Shown piece after piece: positions 8,933 to 17,887 of a DNA stretch of 64,000 nt (positions are counted from its first letter, which is position 1; the number at the start of each line of letters is the position of its first letter). Source of the DNA: Saprospiraceae bacterium. GTDB lineage: Bacteria; Bacteroidota; Bacteroidia; Chitinophagales; Saprospiraceae. Under the pieces are notes generated by a model that saw only the letters and a program-made list of their open reading frames with translations, did not search any database and had not been told where the DNA came from. The translations under genes were made by a program, and so were the position numbers. Where the stretch lies: NCBI GenBank assembly GCA_019187225.1, contig JABAQQ010000011.1, forward strand, positions 186,001-250,000. Reading direction: 5' to 3'.

Positions 8933-10063
8933 ATGACCTTTCATCTCGAGTACAGTGACCCGCATTCCCGCGCCCGTGCCGGAGTGCTTACCACCGAACA
9001 CGGAACAATTGAAACCCCGATCTTTATGCCCGTCGGCACGGCGGGAACGGTGAAAGCCGTTCATCAGCACGAATTGGCAGCAGATATCCGGGCGCAAATT
9101 TGTTTGGGTAACACCTATCATCTTTATCTGCGTCCGGGGCTGGAGGTGCTGGAAAAAGCCGGCGGCCTGCACCGTTTTAATGGGTGGCGAGGCCCAATCC
9201 TGACCGACAGCGGTGGTTTTCAGGTCTATTCACTAGCACACCGGCGCAAGATCAGGGAAGAAGGCGTCACTTTTCAAAGCCACATAGATGGATCGAAACA
9301 CACCTTCACTCCCGAAGGGGTCATGGACATTCAGCGCATTATTGGAGCAGACATCATCATGGCATTCGACGAATGCACGCCTTACCCGTGCGAATACAAA
9401 TACGCACAAAAGTCGCTTGACCTTACGCACCGGTGGCTGGCGCGTTGTGTAGAGCAGTTCGACAACACAGAGCCGCGCTACGGATATGCTCAGGCGCTTT
9501 TCCCTATCGTACAGGGCAGTACTTACCCGGACTTGCGCAAAAAGTCAGCTGAAGTCATCGCTTCCTTCGAGCGCGAAGGCAATGCCATCGGCGGACTATC
9601 CGTGGGCGAACCCGCGGAAGAGATGTACGCCATGACCGAACTTGTGACTGCTATTCTGCCGACCGACAAGCCACGCTACCTGATGGGCGTCGGCACGCCG
9701 GAAAATATACTGGAGTGTATCGCGAGAGGGATTGACATGTTCGACTGTGTTTTGCCGACGCGCAATGCACGGCACGGCATGATTTACACCCCCGAAGGCA
9801 TTCTGAATATCCGGAATACCAGGTGGAAGGAGGATTTTACGCCGATTGATCCTGACAGCCCGGTGCATACCAGCCGGTCGCATTCACGCGCCTATCTGCG
9901 GCATCTTTTTATCAACGGAGAAATTCTGGGTATGCAACTGGCTTCACTCCAGAACCTCGGCTTTTTCCTTTGGCTTGTCGGCGAAGCCCGGCGGCGTATT
10001 TTCGACGGCACTTTTTCGGATTGGAAAAATCAGATGGTGAAAAAAGTGAGTACCCGCCTGTGA
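8933..10063 (+). CDS. tgt: Queuine/preQ1 tRNA-ribosyltransferase
   Basis: 376 residues, the full family length. The enzyme exchanges guanine at position 34 of GUN-anticodon tRNAs for a queuosine precursor. Both catalytic aspartates are present: D92 in TDSGGFQ and D271 in FDCVLPTR. The substrate loop GGLSVGEP (220-227) is intact. The C-terminal zinc site is unusual: where the well-studied enzymes have CDCYTC before SRAYL, this protein has SPVHTS, so all three cysteines are missing. I recall similar losses in other Bacteroidota, so it may be a lineage trait and not damage. The gene starts 63 nt after the HdeD-like gene. Confidence 0.95.
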   Translation: MTFHLEYSDPHSRARAGVLTTEHGTIETPIFMPVGTAGTVKAVHQHELAADIRAQICLGNTYHLYLRPGLEVLEKAGGLHRFNGWRGPILTDSGGFQVYSLAHRRKIREEGVTFQSHIDGSKHTFTPEGVMDIQRIIGADIIMAFDECTPYPCEYKYAQKSLDLTHRWLARCVEQFDNTEPRYGYAQALFPIVQGSTYPDLRKKSAEVIASFEREGNAIGGLSVGEPAEEMYAMTELVTAILPTDKPRYLMGVGTPENILECIARGIDMFDCVLPTRNARHGMIYTPEGILNIRNTRWKEDFTPIDPDSPVHTSRSHSRAYLRHLFINGEILGMQLASLQNLGFFLWLVGEARRRIFDGTFSDWKNQMVKKVSTRL

Positions 10064-10064
10064 T

Positions 10065-10325
10065 TTGGTTATTGGTTCCTGGTTATTGGTTCCTGGTTCC
10101 TGGTTATTGGTTATTGGTTATTGGTTATTGGTTATTGGTTATTGGTGCCAATAAGGGAGTGTTCAAAATAGTGTGCTATTCCGCATTGCCCCATTTACGG
10201 CGGTTAAAAACAAAATGACACGCTTTTTTGAACACTCCCGCCAATCACCAATCACCAATCACCAATCACCAATCACCAATAACCAGGAACCAATAACCAG
10301 GAACCAATAACCGATAACCAATAAC
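10065..10325. repeat. Large word hairpin (GGTTATT / AATCACC) split by a MITE-like insert
   Basis: The left arm (10065-10147) is a run of heptads GGTTATT with some GGTTCCT. The right arm (10241-10325) is AATCACC heptads followed by AATAACC and GGAACCA words. The arms are complementary. Between them sits an 85-bp insert with its own inverted ends. The element starts immediately after the tgt stop codon. Confidence 0.85.
10155..10239. mobile_element. MITE-like insert with 21-bp inverted ends and 8-bp target duplication
   Basis: Ends 10155-10175 and 10219-10239 are inverted copies beginning GGGAGTGTTCAAAA, with 2 mismatches in 21. Flanks are GCCAATAA (10147-10154) and GCCAATCA (10240-10247), 7 of 8 identical, which fits an 8-bp target duplication. 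End sequence and duplication length recall IS256-type elements. No transposase is encoded, so it is non-autonomous. Confidence 0.65.
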
Positions 10326-10602
10326 CCCCCCAGGCAGCGTTTCCAAATGTTAAAACCTCTTAGTAACCGAAACCTTAACATATTCCCGAAAATACACGCC
10401 GGACGGGCGCCGTTTTCGATAAGCCGAGGGAAGGCAAACGTTAAAATTTTTAAAGTTGCCCCACGAAACTTTGGAATTACTGCATGAAAAACCCGGAAAA
10501 ACCTACCTTCGCGCACTTTAACAAAAAAAGCTTGGGCGAATTCCAAAGCCCTGCCTAATATTGTACGCTGTTTTTCATCCAAACTCTTGGTCTGTCTGTT
10601 TT
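10326..10602. other. Non-coding upstream region of the PorP/SprF gene
   Basis: No convincing gene. It contains a TACCTTCG sequence at 10504-10511 that resembles the Bacteroidota -7 box, about 90 nt before the start codon. I could not place a matching -33 TTTG at the usual distance. Confidence 0.4.
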
Positions 10603-11649
10603 ATGAAAAGAACTACTTTACACATTCTTTCTCTGTGCTTTGTGATGTTGTCGGCAATGGCTGTAAAAGCCCAGGACATTCACTTTTCGCAGTTTTACAT
10701 GAGTCCGCTCAACCTCAACCCCGCCCTTACCGGTGTGATGAACTGCAACCACCGTATTGTAGCCAACTACCGCAACCAATGGGCGTCCATCCTGAAAAGC
10801 AATGCTTACAACACTTATTCGGCTTCTTATGATCAAAAGTTGCCCGTAGGACGCTATGACTATTTTGGCATTGGCGGTACGCTGTGGGGCGATAAAGCCG
10901 GCGCTTCCGAATTCGCTACTTTGCAGGCGCGCCTTTCCGGCTCGTATGCCAAAAAAATGGGCGGCTACCGCAAAAAAGCACATTACCTGGTGCTGGGCGC
11001 CGACCTCGGCGTGAGCCAACGCAGCATCAACAGCGCCAACCTGCAATGGCCCAGCCAAAACAACGGCAACGGCCAGTTCAACCCGAACCTGCCGGGCGAA
11101 GTCATAGATGATCCGAACTTCCTGTTCGTAGACATGTCGGCTGGTGCCTTGTGGTTCAGCGTATTCGGCGAAGATGCCAACCTGTATTTCGGCGGCGCAT
11201 TCAGCCACCTCAACCGGGCAAACCAATCGTTTGAAAATCAAAATATTCCGCTGTACAGCAAATTCACTTTCCACGCGGGCGGCGAATTCATGATCGCGAA
11301 AAAGACCGGTCTCCTGCCCGGCGTCGTGACCTTCATACAAGGCCCCTCGTTCCAGGTGAATGCCGGTACCTCTTTCAAATTCCTGCTGGGCAACAGCCGC
11401 CGCCTCAACCAGGCTTTCCAATTAGGCGCCTGGGCACGTATGTCGAACCGCCTCGACGACGGCAAATTGCTGGATGCCATCATCCTCAGCACTCGTTTCG
11501 ACTACGAGAACTTTACCATCGGCTTTAGCTACGACATCAACACGTCGAGCCTCAACACCGCCACCAACGGCAACGGCTCATTCGAGTTTTCGCTGATGTA
11601 CAAAATCTGCGGCCCGGAACGCCGCGGCGTTTACTGTCCGAATTTCTGA
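10603..11649 (+). CDS. PorP/SprF family type IX secretion system outer-membrane protein
   Basis: 348 residues with signal peptide MKRTTLHILSLCFVMLSAMAVKAQ. The mature start QDIHFSQFYMSPLNLNPALTG is the family hallmark (D-x-x-F-SQ-F, then NPA-x-x-G), and beta-barrel strands follow. PorP/SprF proteins work with T9SS to secrete or anchor large adhesins. They are often paired with a giant gliding-type adhesin gene; none is next to this one. The start at 10603 was chosen because it gives a complete signal peptide. The gene is followed by a 36-bp perfect hairpin. Confidence 0.93.
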   Translation: MKRTTLHILSLCFVMLSAMAVKAQDIHFSQFYMSPLNLNPALTGVMNCNHRIVANYRNQWASILKSNAYNTYSASYDQKLPVGRYDYFGIGGTLWGDKAGASEFATLQARLSGSYAKKMGGYRKKAHYLVLGADLGVSQRSINSANLQWPSQNNGNGQFNPNLPGEVIDDPNFLFVDMSAGALWFSVFGEDANLYFGGAFSHLNRANQSFENQNIPLYSKFTFHAGGEFMIAKKTGLLPGVVTFIQGPSFQVNAGTSFKFLLGNSRRLNQAFQLGAWARMSNRLDDGKLLDAIILSTRFDYENFTIGFSYDINTSSLNTATNGNGSFEFSLMYKICGPERRGVYCPNF

Positions 11650-11656
11650 TTGCAAA

Positions 11657-11735
11657 AATTGTTTTTACCAAAAAAGGAGAGAGGATATGCAATACTGCTT
11701 TGCATATCCTCTCTCCTTTTTTGGTAAAAACAATT
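11657..11735. terminator. Perfect 36-bp hairpin after the PorP/SprF gene
   Basis: Arms 11657-11692 and 11700-11735 are perfectly complementary with a 7-nt loop. The arms contain A and T runs (ACCAAAAAAGG and its complement), so the structure can stop transcription in either direction. It begins 8 nt after the stop codon. Confidence 0.75.
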
Positions 11736-11950
11736 GCGATTTTTTATAAGCGCGATCTTTTTTTAGAACCCTGACAATGAATGGAATGGCTGTTCCGGCT
11801 TTTTCAACCCGGGAAAAAGATTTGACAATGTTATGGGAGCTGGGATTTTTTTTTCATTTTTGCCCTCCACCTGAAAGAAACCTGTGTTAAGAGAATAATC
11901 CGAAAGGCCGATGAGCCGTTTTCAAACAAAAATTCAAAACCGAAAAAATT

Positions 11951-12415
11951 ATGTTTGGCAGCAACAAAAACACGGAAGAAGTCAAAACCACCCCGACATC
12001 CACTCCCAACGCCCTGAATGCGTTGGCCAAAGGCACGGTAGTGGAAGGCAGCATCCGTTGCGACAATGATTTGCGTATAGATGGCACGATCAAGGGTAAA
12101 CTTACATGTCAGGCAAAAGTGATCATAGGCCCGACGGGAGCGGTGGAAGGGGAGGTACATTGCCAGAACGCCGTTATTGAAGGGCGTTTCAAGGGCAATC
12201 TCCAGGTGTCCGAACTCCTCAACGTGCGCGAAACCGCCGAAGTGGACGGAGAAATCATCACCAATAAACTACTGGTACAAAGCGGCGCCCGCTTCAACGT
12301 CTCCTGCAAAATGGAGAGCGGTGCAGCCAATGGCGTCGCTAAAAACGCAGACGTAAAATCAACGGGTCATGCCGCTGCAACAGTCGCCGGAGGAAAAGCG
12401 GAAGTCCGCAACTAA
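11951..12415 (+). CDS. Bactofilin (polymer-forming cytoskeletal protein)
   Basis: 154 residues. After a polar N-terminal tail of about 25 residues comes the right-handed beta-helix domain: repeats such as GTVVEGSIRCDNDLRIDGTIKG, GAVEGEVHCQNAVIEGRFKG and AEVDGEIITNKLLVQSGARF, with a Gly every ~17 residues. The C-terminal ~40 residues are low-complexity. Bactofilins self-assemble without nucleotide into filaments on the membrane and scaffold cell-wall enzymes. Its last 47 nt overlap the next gene in another frame, so the two are translationally linked. Confidence 0.92.
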   Translation: MFGSNKNTEEVKTTPTSTPNALNALAKGTVVEGSIRCDNDLRIDGTIKGKLTCQAKVIIGPTGAVEGEVHCQNAVIEGRFKGNLQVSELLNVRETAEVDGEIITNKLLVQSGARFNVSCKMESGAANGVAKNADVKSTGHAAATVAGGKAEVRN

Positions 12416-12602
12416 AACCTTTGCCAAATACAGCGGAATGGTATTTCAGTTGCTGGGAGCCTGCCTTGCCGGAGTGGTGGTCGGGCGTTGGCTTGACGCC
12501 CGGATGCATCTGGAGCGGCCAACCTGGGCGGTTTTTCTGACCATACTTTTTATGCTCGGAGCGCTTTATTCGCTTTACCGCCAGCTGCTGCGCGATTCCT
12601 GA
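12369..12602 (+). CDS. AtpZ/AtpI-like small membrane protein
   Basis: 77 residues. A charged N-terminus (SPEEKRKSATKTFAKYSG) is followed by two transmembrane helices, the first with GACLAGVVVGRWLD, the AtpZ (F1F0-ATPase-associated) signature. AtpZ/AtpI proteins help magnesium or calcium uptake or c-ring assembly for ATP synthase. The gene starts inside the bactofilin gene, an arrangement seen in Bacteroidota atp clusters. Here no atpB-atpE-atpF genes follow. Confidence 0.8.
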   Translation: MPLQQSPEEKRKSATKTFAKYSGMVFQLLGACLAGVVVGRWLDARMHLERPTWAVFLTILFMLGALYSLYRQLLRDS

Positions 12603-12676
12603 CCACAGGCGATAAAAAATAAATTGATATTGGGATATTGAGATATTTGCACCTCGGTATCCCAATTTTATTTTGA

Positions 12677-13057
12677 ATGGAATCATCTGTTTTTTTCAAA
12701 TGGCTGGCCGTTGTGACCTTAGGGACGGCTGCTGTACTTGCCGGTTTGCACTTTTTGCTGCCAGAAACGCAGGCGCACTGGAAATTTGCATTGGCTACCG
12801 TCGTGTTGTTTACCCTCATCTGCACCGGCCTTTTTTTTGCAGGTGTGAGCGCTGCACGCAGTAAAAGCAAAGCCTCCTTCATTAACCTCGTTTCCGGTTC
12901 GGTATTCGGCAAAATGGTGCTGGCTGTTGCTTTTCTCTTTGTTTATCAAAGGATTGCGAAACCGGACAATGAATGGTTCGTCGGTATTTTCCTTTGGTGT
13001 TATGTCGTTTATACCGGATTTGAAATTTGGTTTATGACAAGGCTGGCGAGGACTTAG
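12677..13057 (+). CDS. Four-helix membrane protein (ATP synthase I-like), unknown
   Basis: 126 residues with four hydrophobic segments: about 8-27, 36-56, 73-92 and 99-118. The positive cluster ARSKSKASF lies between helices 2 and 3. Size, topology and position directly after an AtpZ-like gene match the unnamed membrane protein that usually sits before atpB in Bacteroidota, itself similar to ATP synthase protein I. That assignment rests on context more than on sequence. The next gene, tlpA-like, starts 146 nt later with its own promoter-like box. Confidence 0.6.
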   Translation: MESSVFFKWLAVVTLGTAAVLAGLHFLLPETQAHWKFALATVVLFTLICTGLFFAGVSAARSKSKASFINLVSGSVFGKMVLAVAFLFVYQRIAKPDNEWFVGIFLWCYVVYTGFEIWFMTRLART

Positions 13058-13143
13058 GGCGTTCTGACAACTTTTTAATTCTGCGAATTCCGATTTAAAT
13101 CCCCGTTAACTTTTTCAGGCTGCATACCTGCCGCCGGACTACG

Positions 13144-13151
13144 TAATTTTG
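13144..13151 (+). promoter_or_regulatory. -7 promoter box of the TlpA-like gene
   Basis: TAATTTTG matches the Bacteroidota -7 consensus TAnnTTTG, 52 nt before the ATG. A clear -33 TTTG at 19-21 bp upstream is not visible. Confidence 0.45.
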
Positions 13152-13203
13152 CCCTCCGTTTTTTCCCGTATCTCATTCGTAAACTCCCGATCTGGAATAT
13201 TAC

Positions 13204-14601
13204 ATGAAAAAGCTACTCCTCTTGTTTTTCCTGCTGCCCATGGTTATCGCATCGGCACAGCAACCGTCCAGGAATACCGCGAAAGCGACCTCTGCTACCG
13301 GCAAGATCACCCTCGTTTGCAAGCTCTGGGAAGTACCGCTCAACGTGGACAGCATCAACTTGTATGAATACGCCGGTTTGGCCAACCGCGTTGTGATGCG
13401 CGCCGGCCGCCGGCAGCCCGACAGCGCGTGGGTATTCACGTTGACCGCGTCGAAGCCGCGCATCTATGGCGTCGGTGTTGGGGAGAATGCACTGGCAAAA
13501 GTCATCCTCGGCGAAGAAAAAGAAGTGACGCTCTGGGCCAATGTGAATTATATGGACAAAGCCCGCACGGTCAATTCGCCGGCCAACAAAGCGTTGGAAA
13601 ATGTCATCAAACAGATTGAACAGTTCCGTGCGCAAAGCGGAGATATCCGGAACCAGTATTTCAACACCGTCAACGCCATGGAGCGCAAGCCCTTCGAAGA
13701 CCGCGCCGCGCAGTTGAGCGCCGCCAAAAAACGCTTTCTCGATTCGCTCAAAATTGCGAACCCGATGCTGTGGCGTATGGCGAGCCTTCACGTAACACCG
13801 GAATATATTGCCGAAAAAACATCGGCGCCTACGGAACTGGAATTTTACGGCACCCACTATTTCCGCAATGCCGACCTGAAGGACAAAGCGTACGAAGAAA
13901 CTCCCGACGTTTTCAATAGCTTCGAAAATTACATCCGGCTGCTTTCACAAAACGGCGCTTCGGGCGAAACCCTCAAAAAATTCATAGAGGCACAACTGGA
14001 GAAAATCCCTGCCGGCACAAAGACTTATCGCATGGCATTGGGTGGCGTGGTTTCCGGCCTGAAAGCGACCAACAACACGAGCTATCCCGCTTATGTAGGC
14101 AAATACCTCGATCTGTACCGCAACAGCAGTCTGGGCGAGATCGGCCGCCTCGAACTGGAGATGAAAAGAGCAGGGACACACATGCCCGGTTTCGAGGCGC
14201 CCGATCTTACGGGCATGACGCCCGACAGCAGCACTTTTTCGCTCCGTCAACTGCGCGGCAAGGTGGTGATGATAGACTTCTGGGCGAGCTGGTGCGGGCC
14301 CTGCCGCAAGGAAAACCCCAACGTGGTGGCCAATTACAACAAATACAAAGACAAGGGCTTCGATATTCTCGGCGTCAGCCTCGACCGCGAGATCAATGCC
14401 TGGCGCAAAGCCATCCAGCAGGACGGCCTGCCCTGGCACCACATCAGCGACCTCAAAGGCTGGCAAAGCGCCCATGCCGCGCTTTATTCGGTCACTTCCA
14501 TTCCCCAAACGCTCCTGCTCGACCGCGAAGGCAAGATCATTGCCCGCAACCTGCGTGGAGAACAATTGGGACAAAAATTGAAGGAAATCTTCGGAGAATA
14601 A
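13204..14601 (+). CDS. TlpA-family thiol-disulfide oxidoreductase with long N-terminal domain
   Basis: 465 residues; signal peptide MKKLLLLFFLLPMVIASAQ. Residues ~30-310 form the DUF4369-like/unknown N-terminal half usual in Bacteroidota TlpA proteins. Residues ~325-465 are an AhpC/TlpA thioredoxin fold: VMIDFWASWCGPCRKE with the active-site WCGPC at 363-367, and the cis-proline region SIPQTLLLD near 437-445. It should reduce or exchange disulfides in the periplasm. It stands as a single gene, bounded downstream by a heptad hairpin. Confidence 0.9.
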   Translation: MKKLLLLFFLLPMVIASAQQPSRNTAKATSATGKITLVCKLWEVPLNVDSINLYEYAGLANRVVMRAGRRQPDSAWVFTLTASKPRIYGVGVGENALAKVILGEEKEVTLWANVNYMDKARTVNSPANKALENVIKQIEQFRAQSGDIRNQYFNTVNAMERKPFEDRAAQLSAAKKRFLDSLKIANPMLWRMASLHVTPEYIAEKTSAPTELEFYGTHYFRNADLKDKAYEETPDVFNSFENYIRLLSQNGASGETLKKFIEAQLEKIPAGTKTYRMALGGVVSGLKATNNTSYPAYVGKYLDLYRNSSLGEIGRLELEMKRAGTHMPGFEAPDLTGMTPDSSTFSLRQLRGKVVMIDFWASWCGPCRKENPNVVANYNKYKDKGFDILGVSLDREINAWRKAIQQDGLPWHHISDLKGWQSAHAALYSVTSIPQTLLLDREGKIIARNLRGEQLGQKLKEIFGE

Positions 14602-14605
14602 AATC

Positions 14606-14697
14606 AGTGGGCAGTGGGCAATTTGCAATAGGCAGTTGGCAGTAATGAGAAAGCGCCCACTGCAAACTGCCCACTGCAAACTGCCCACTGCAAACTG
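14606..14697. repeat. Heptad word hairpin (CCCACTG/CAAACTG)
   Basis: The right arm 14655-14697 is six exact heptads alternating CCCACTG and CAAACTG. The left arm 14606-14643 carries degenerate complements (CAGTGGG, GGCAGTT). It fills the gap between two co-directional genes, ending 4 nt before the trhO start codon. Confidence 0.85.
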
Positions 14698-14701
14698 AAC
14701 T

Positions 14702-15757
14702 ATGGGTAACTTACTCTACAACCGCATCAACCGGCGCGAACTCAAAGAGCGCCTGCGCCAGAGCGACGAACAGCGCGTAACCCTTTCTTATTACAAATAC
14801 GTCCAATTGCCCGATCCCACGGCTTTCCGCGACGAATTGTATCTGGTTTATCAAAAACTCGGGGTGCTTGGGCGGATATATGTTGCGAGCGAAGGCGTGA
14901 ACGCGCAGCTTTCCGTGCCGGAAAGAAACTTCGAGGCCTTCAAAACTGCAATGGATGGATGGGATTTTTTCAAGAACCTGCGCCTGAACATTGCTGTCGA
15001 AGACGACAGCAAATCCTTTTTCGCGCTCGCCATCAAAGTGCGCGACAAAATCGTGGCCGACGGCATAGATGATCCCGCTTTCAATCCTTCCGATACCGGT
15101 ACACACCTCGACGCCGAAAATTGGAACCGCCTTTCGGACGATCCGGACACGGTTGTAGTAGACATGCGCAACCACTACGAAAGTGAGGTCGGACATTTTG
15201 ATAACGCTATCACGCCCGATGCCGCTACCTTTCGCGAAGAGCTCCCGATGGTGGCCGATCTGCTCGCCGACAAAAAAGACAAAAACATCCTGATGTATTG
15301 CACCGGCGGTATCCGCTGCGAAAAAGCGAGCGCCTATATGAAATACAGGGGTTTTAAAAATGTTTTCCAACTCGAAGGCGGCATCATCGAGTACACACGG
15401 CAAGTGCAAGCCAGGGGTTTGAAAAACAAATTTGCAGGTAAAAATTTTGTCTTCGACGAGCGCCTCGGCGAACGCATCAGCTCCGATATCATCGCGCATT
15501 GCCACCAGTGCGGCCAACCGGCCGATACCCACACCAACTGCGCCAACATTTATTGCCACATCCTTTTCATTCAGTGCGACGCGTGTCGCGCCCAATACAA
15601 AGGCTGCTGTTCGGAAAAATGCTGCGACTTTCACCACCTGCCGCAGGAAGAGCAAAAGGAACGCGCTAAAACGGAGACGTTCAGCGGTTCCAGATTTGGC
15701 AAAGGGGTCTACAAGGCTTTCCGGAAATCAGCGCAGGCGTTGCATGCGCAGGAGTGA
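14702..15757 (+). CDS. trhO: tRNA uridine(34) hydroxylase (rhodanese family)
   Basis: 351 residues. An N-terminal acylphosphatase-like domain ([18 protein letters not shown] ... [14 protein letters not shown]) precedes a rhodanese domain with active-site loop [10 protein letters not shown] at 200-209; Cys200 is catalytic. A C-terminal cysteine-rich segment follows ([17 protein letters not shown] ... CCSEKCCDF). This is the TrhO/YceA layout; TrhO uses oxygen to make 5-hydroxyuridine at tRNA position 34. The start at 14702 is the first ATG after the heptad hairpin. Confidence 0.92.
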   Translation: MGNLLYNRINRRELKERLRQSDEQRVTLSYYKYVQLPDPTAFRDELYLVYQKLGVLGRIYVASEGVNAQLSVPERNFEAFKTAMDGWDFFKNLRLNIAVEDDSKSFFALAIKVRDKIVADGIDDPAFNPSDTGTHLDAENWNRLSDDPDTVVVDMRNHYESEVGHFDNAITPDAATFREELPMVADLLADKKDKNILMYCTGGIRCEKASAYMKYRGFKNVFQLEGGIIEYTRQVQARGLKNKFAGKNFVFDERLGERISSDIIAHCHQCGQPADTHTNCANIYCHILFIQCDACRAQYKGCCSEKCCDFHHLPQEEQKERAKTETFSGSRFGKGVYKAFRKSAQALHAQE

Positions 15758-15797
15758 ATAATTCTTCGTTTTTTCGCGGTGCCAAAACGCAACCGCC

Positions 15798-17834
15798 ATG
15801 TCCAAGCATCGCAAACCCGCGCCCAAAACAACTCCGGCTGCAGCCCGCAGCGCGTCTCCGGCTGCCGTTTACAACCCACCGTCCATCACTGCAACGACCT
15901 TTTTTAAAAACACCCTTCTGCAAAGCGGACTGATCTTCGCATTCGCTTTTTTGCTTTACGCCAATACGCTCACACACGGTTTCGTGCTGGACGACTCGAT
16001 CGTCATTTCCGACAATATGTTCACCAAACAAGGCGCCGGCGGTATTCCGGGTATCTTGTCGAAGGACACGTTTTTTGGATATTTCAAGGTAGAGGGCAAA
16101 GCGGAACTGGTGATGGGCGGTCGCTATCGTCCGCTCACGCTGGTATTGTTTGCATTGGTGTACCAACTTTTTGGAGAGAGCAGTTTTATATTCCACCTTT
16201 TTACGGTGTTGTTGTTTGCAGCAACCTGCGTCGTATTGTACCGCACCTTGCTGCTGTTGTTCCGACGCCGTTTTGGCGAAGATTATGCTGCAATGCTTTC
16301 CTGGATGTCGGCAGCATTGTTTGTCGCGCATCCGATCCATGCGGAGGTGGTGGCCAACATCAAGGGCTGCGATGAGATCGCGACTTTACTTGGAAGTTTA
16401 GGCGCCTTGTATTTTACCCTGAAATATTTCGATTCCCAAAAAATTGGCTGGAGCTTGGCAGCAGGCGTATCCTTTTTCCTGGCATGCCTTTCCAAGGAAA
16501 ATGCCGTGACATTTCTGGCGGTGATACCGCTGGCGCTGTGGTTTTTCAGAAGCGATACCCCAAACACCGCGAGCCGGGCAGGCGCCTCCATCTGGAAATC
16601 CGTGTTGCCGCTTTTCGCCGCTTTTCTTGTCTTTTTCGTCATTCGCGGTACGATCCTGCATTGGCCCCAACTAGCGGGAGGTAAGGCGCCGATGGAACTG
16701 ATGAACAACCCCTTCCTTAAAATTGAAGGAGATAAATGGGTTCCCTGGACATTTTCGGAAAAACTGGCAACCATATTTTATACCCTCTGGAGGTACGTCC
16801 AATTACTCTTCGTACCGCATCCGCTCACGCACGATTATTACCCCAAACAAATCCCGATGATGACCTTCACCAGCCCCGGCGCGTTGCTGGGTTTGGCATG
16901 GTATGGTTTTTTGGCCTGGTATACACTAAGCGGTTTCCGGCGGCGCGACCCGGTGCGTTTCGGGATTTTATTTTATCTGCTGACCATCAGCATAGTTTCC
17001 AATATTGTATTTCCCGTCGGAACCATGATGGGCGACCGTTTCGCCTTCATGCCTTCGGTCGGATTTTGCATTGCGGTTTCTGCCTTGTTGCTACAATTTT
17101 TTGGAAAAAATCTTCGCTTGGCCCTTGGAGTTTTGGGCGCTGTCCTATTGCTTTTTTCGCTGAAAACGGTGTTGCGCAATCCCGATTGGGTAAGCAACGA
17201 GACACTCTTTTTCGCTGATGCCAAAATTTCGGTGAACAGCGCCAAAATCCACAACGCCTGCGGTGGGGTGCTGTTCGACCGCGCAGTAAAAGAACAAAAC
17301 CAGGTGGAACAAACGGAAATTTGCCAGCAGGCAATGATGCACCTGAACAAAGCCATTCAAATCTATCCGAACTACAAAGACGCCTACATGAGCCGCGGCG
17401 GGTGCAATTATATATTGAAATATTTCGACGCGGCGGTGGACGATTACCGGCGCGCCTTACAATTGGCAGAGGGCGATGTGAAGATCAAAAACGCGCTGGC
17501 CCTCGTGCTGCGCGACGGCGGTAAATATTACGGCGAACAACGGGGCGACTTGTTCAAAGCCCTGGCTTACCTGACCGAATCGTGGCAATACAACGGAAAG
17601 GACCCCGAAACGGCGCGGCTGCTCGGTGTGGCCAACGGCGTACAGGGCAAACACCCCGACGCGGTCATGTGGTTTGAAAAAGCGGTGCAACTGGCGCCCG
17701 ATAATGCGACATTCCTTTTCGACCTGAGCCTGGCCTACCGGGCATCGGGAAATGCGGCAAAAGCGGAGGAGACGCTGCGCAAAGCGGTGGAGATCAACCC
17801 GAAAATCATGGAGGAAAGGGGAATGAAGCGATAG
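15798..17834 (+). CDS. TMTC-like multi-pass membrane protein with TPR repeats
   Basis: 678 residues. After a polar N-terminus with many Ala, Pro and Lys come about ten transmembrane segments. The first luminal/periplasmic loop has HGFVLDDSIVISDN and later GGRYRPLTLVLFAL, the pattern of GT-C/TMTC-type proteins whose paired acidic residues bind a lipid-linked sugar. Residues ~470-670 hold several TPR units (YPNYKDAYMSRGGCNYILKY; PDNATFLFDLSLAYRASGNA). It may be an O-glycosyltransferase or a sensor with TPR partner binding. No glycan genes adjoin it. It starts 40 nt after trhO. Confidence 0.78.
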   Translation: MSKHRKPAPKTTPAAARSASPAAVYNPPSITATTFFKNTLLQSGLIFAFAFLLYANTLTHGFVLDDSIVISDNMFTKQGAGGIPGILSKDTFFGYFKVEGKAELVMGGRYRPLTLVLFALVYQLFGESSFIFHLFTVLLFAATCVVLYRTLLLLFRRRFGEDYAAMLSWMSAALFVAHPIHAEVVANIKGCDEIATLLGSLGALYFTLKYFDSQKIGWSLAAGVSFFLACLSKENAVTFLAVIPLALWFFRSDTPNTASRAGASIWKSVLPLFAAFLVFFVIRGTILHWPQLAGGKAPMELMNNPFLKIEGDKWVPWTFSEKLATIFYTLWRYVQLLFVPHPLTHDYYPKQIPMMTFTSPGALLGLAWYGFLAWYTLSGFRRRDPVRFGILFYLLTISIVSNIVFPVGTMMGDRFAFMPSVGFCIAVSALLLQFFGKNLRLALGVLGAVLLLFSLKTVLRNPDWVSNETLFFADAKISVNSAKIHNACGGVLFDRAVKEQNQVEQTEICQQAMMHLNKAIQIYPNYKDAYMSRGGCNYILKYFDAAVDDYRRALQLAEGDVKIKNALALVLRDGGKYYGEQRGDLFKALAYLTESWQYNGKDPETARLLGVANGVQGKHPDAVMWFEKAVQLAPDNATFLFDLSLAYRASGNAAKAEETLRKAVEINPKIMEERGMKR

Positions 17835-17844
17835 AAGGATTTTT

Positions 17845-17871
17845 GATTGCGGATTGCGGATTGCGGATTGG
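17845..17871. repeat. Single-arm heptad run (GGATTGC)
   Basis: Nearly four tandem copies of GATTGCG with no matching complementary arm, in the 53-nt convergent gap between the TMTC-like gene and the DAHP synthase gene. The word is the same as at 3211-3318 and 25187-25285. Confidence 0.75.
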
Positions 17872-17887
17872 CGCGCCCGGCAAATGC

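Noticed and set aside
8933-10063. Missing zinc ligands taken as proof that tgt is inactive
   Set aside because: Both catalytic aspartates and the rest of the protein are intact, and the loss seems shared in the lineage.
10065-10325. Word repeats as a CRISPR array
   Set aside because: There are no unique spacers of constant length; the units are contiguous 7-bp words with a complementary arm, and no cas genes are present.
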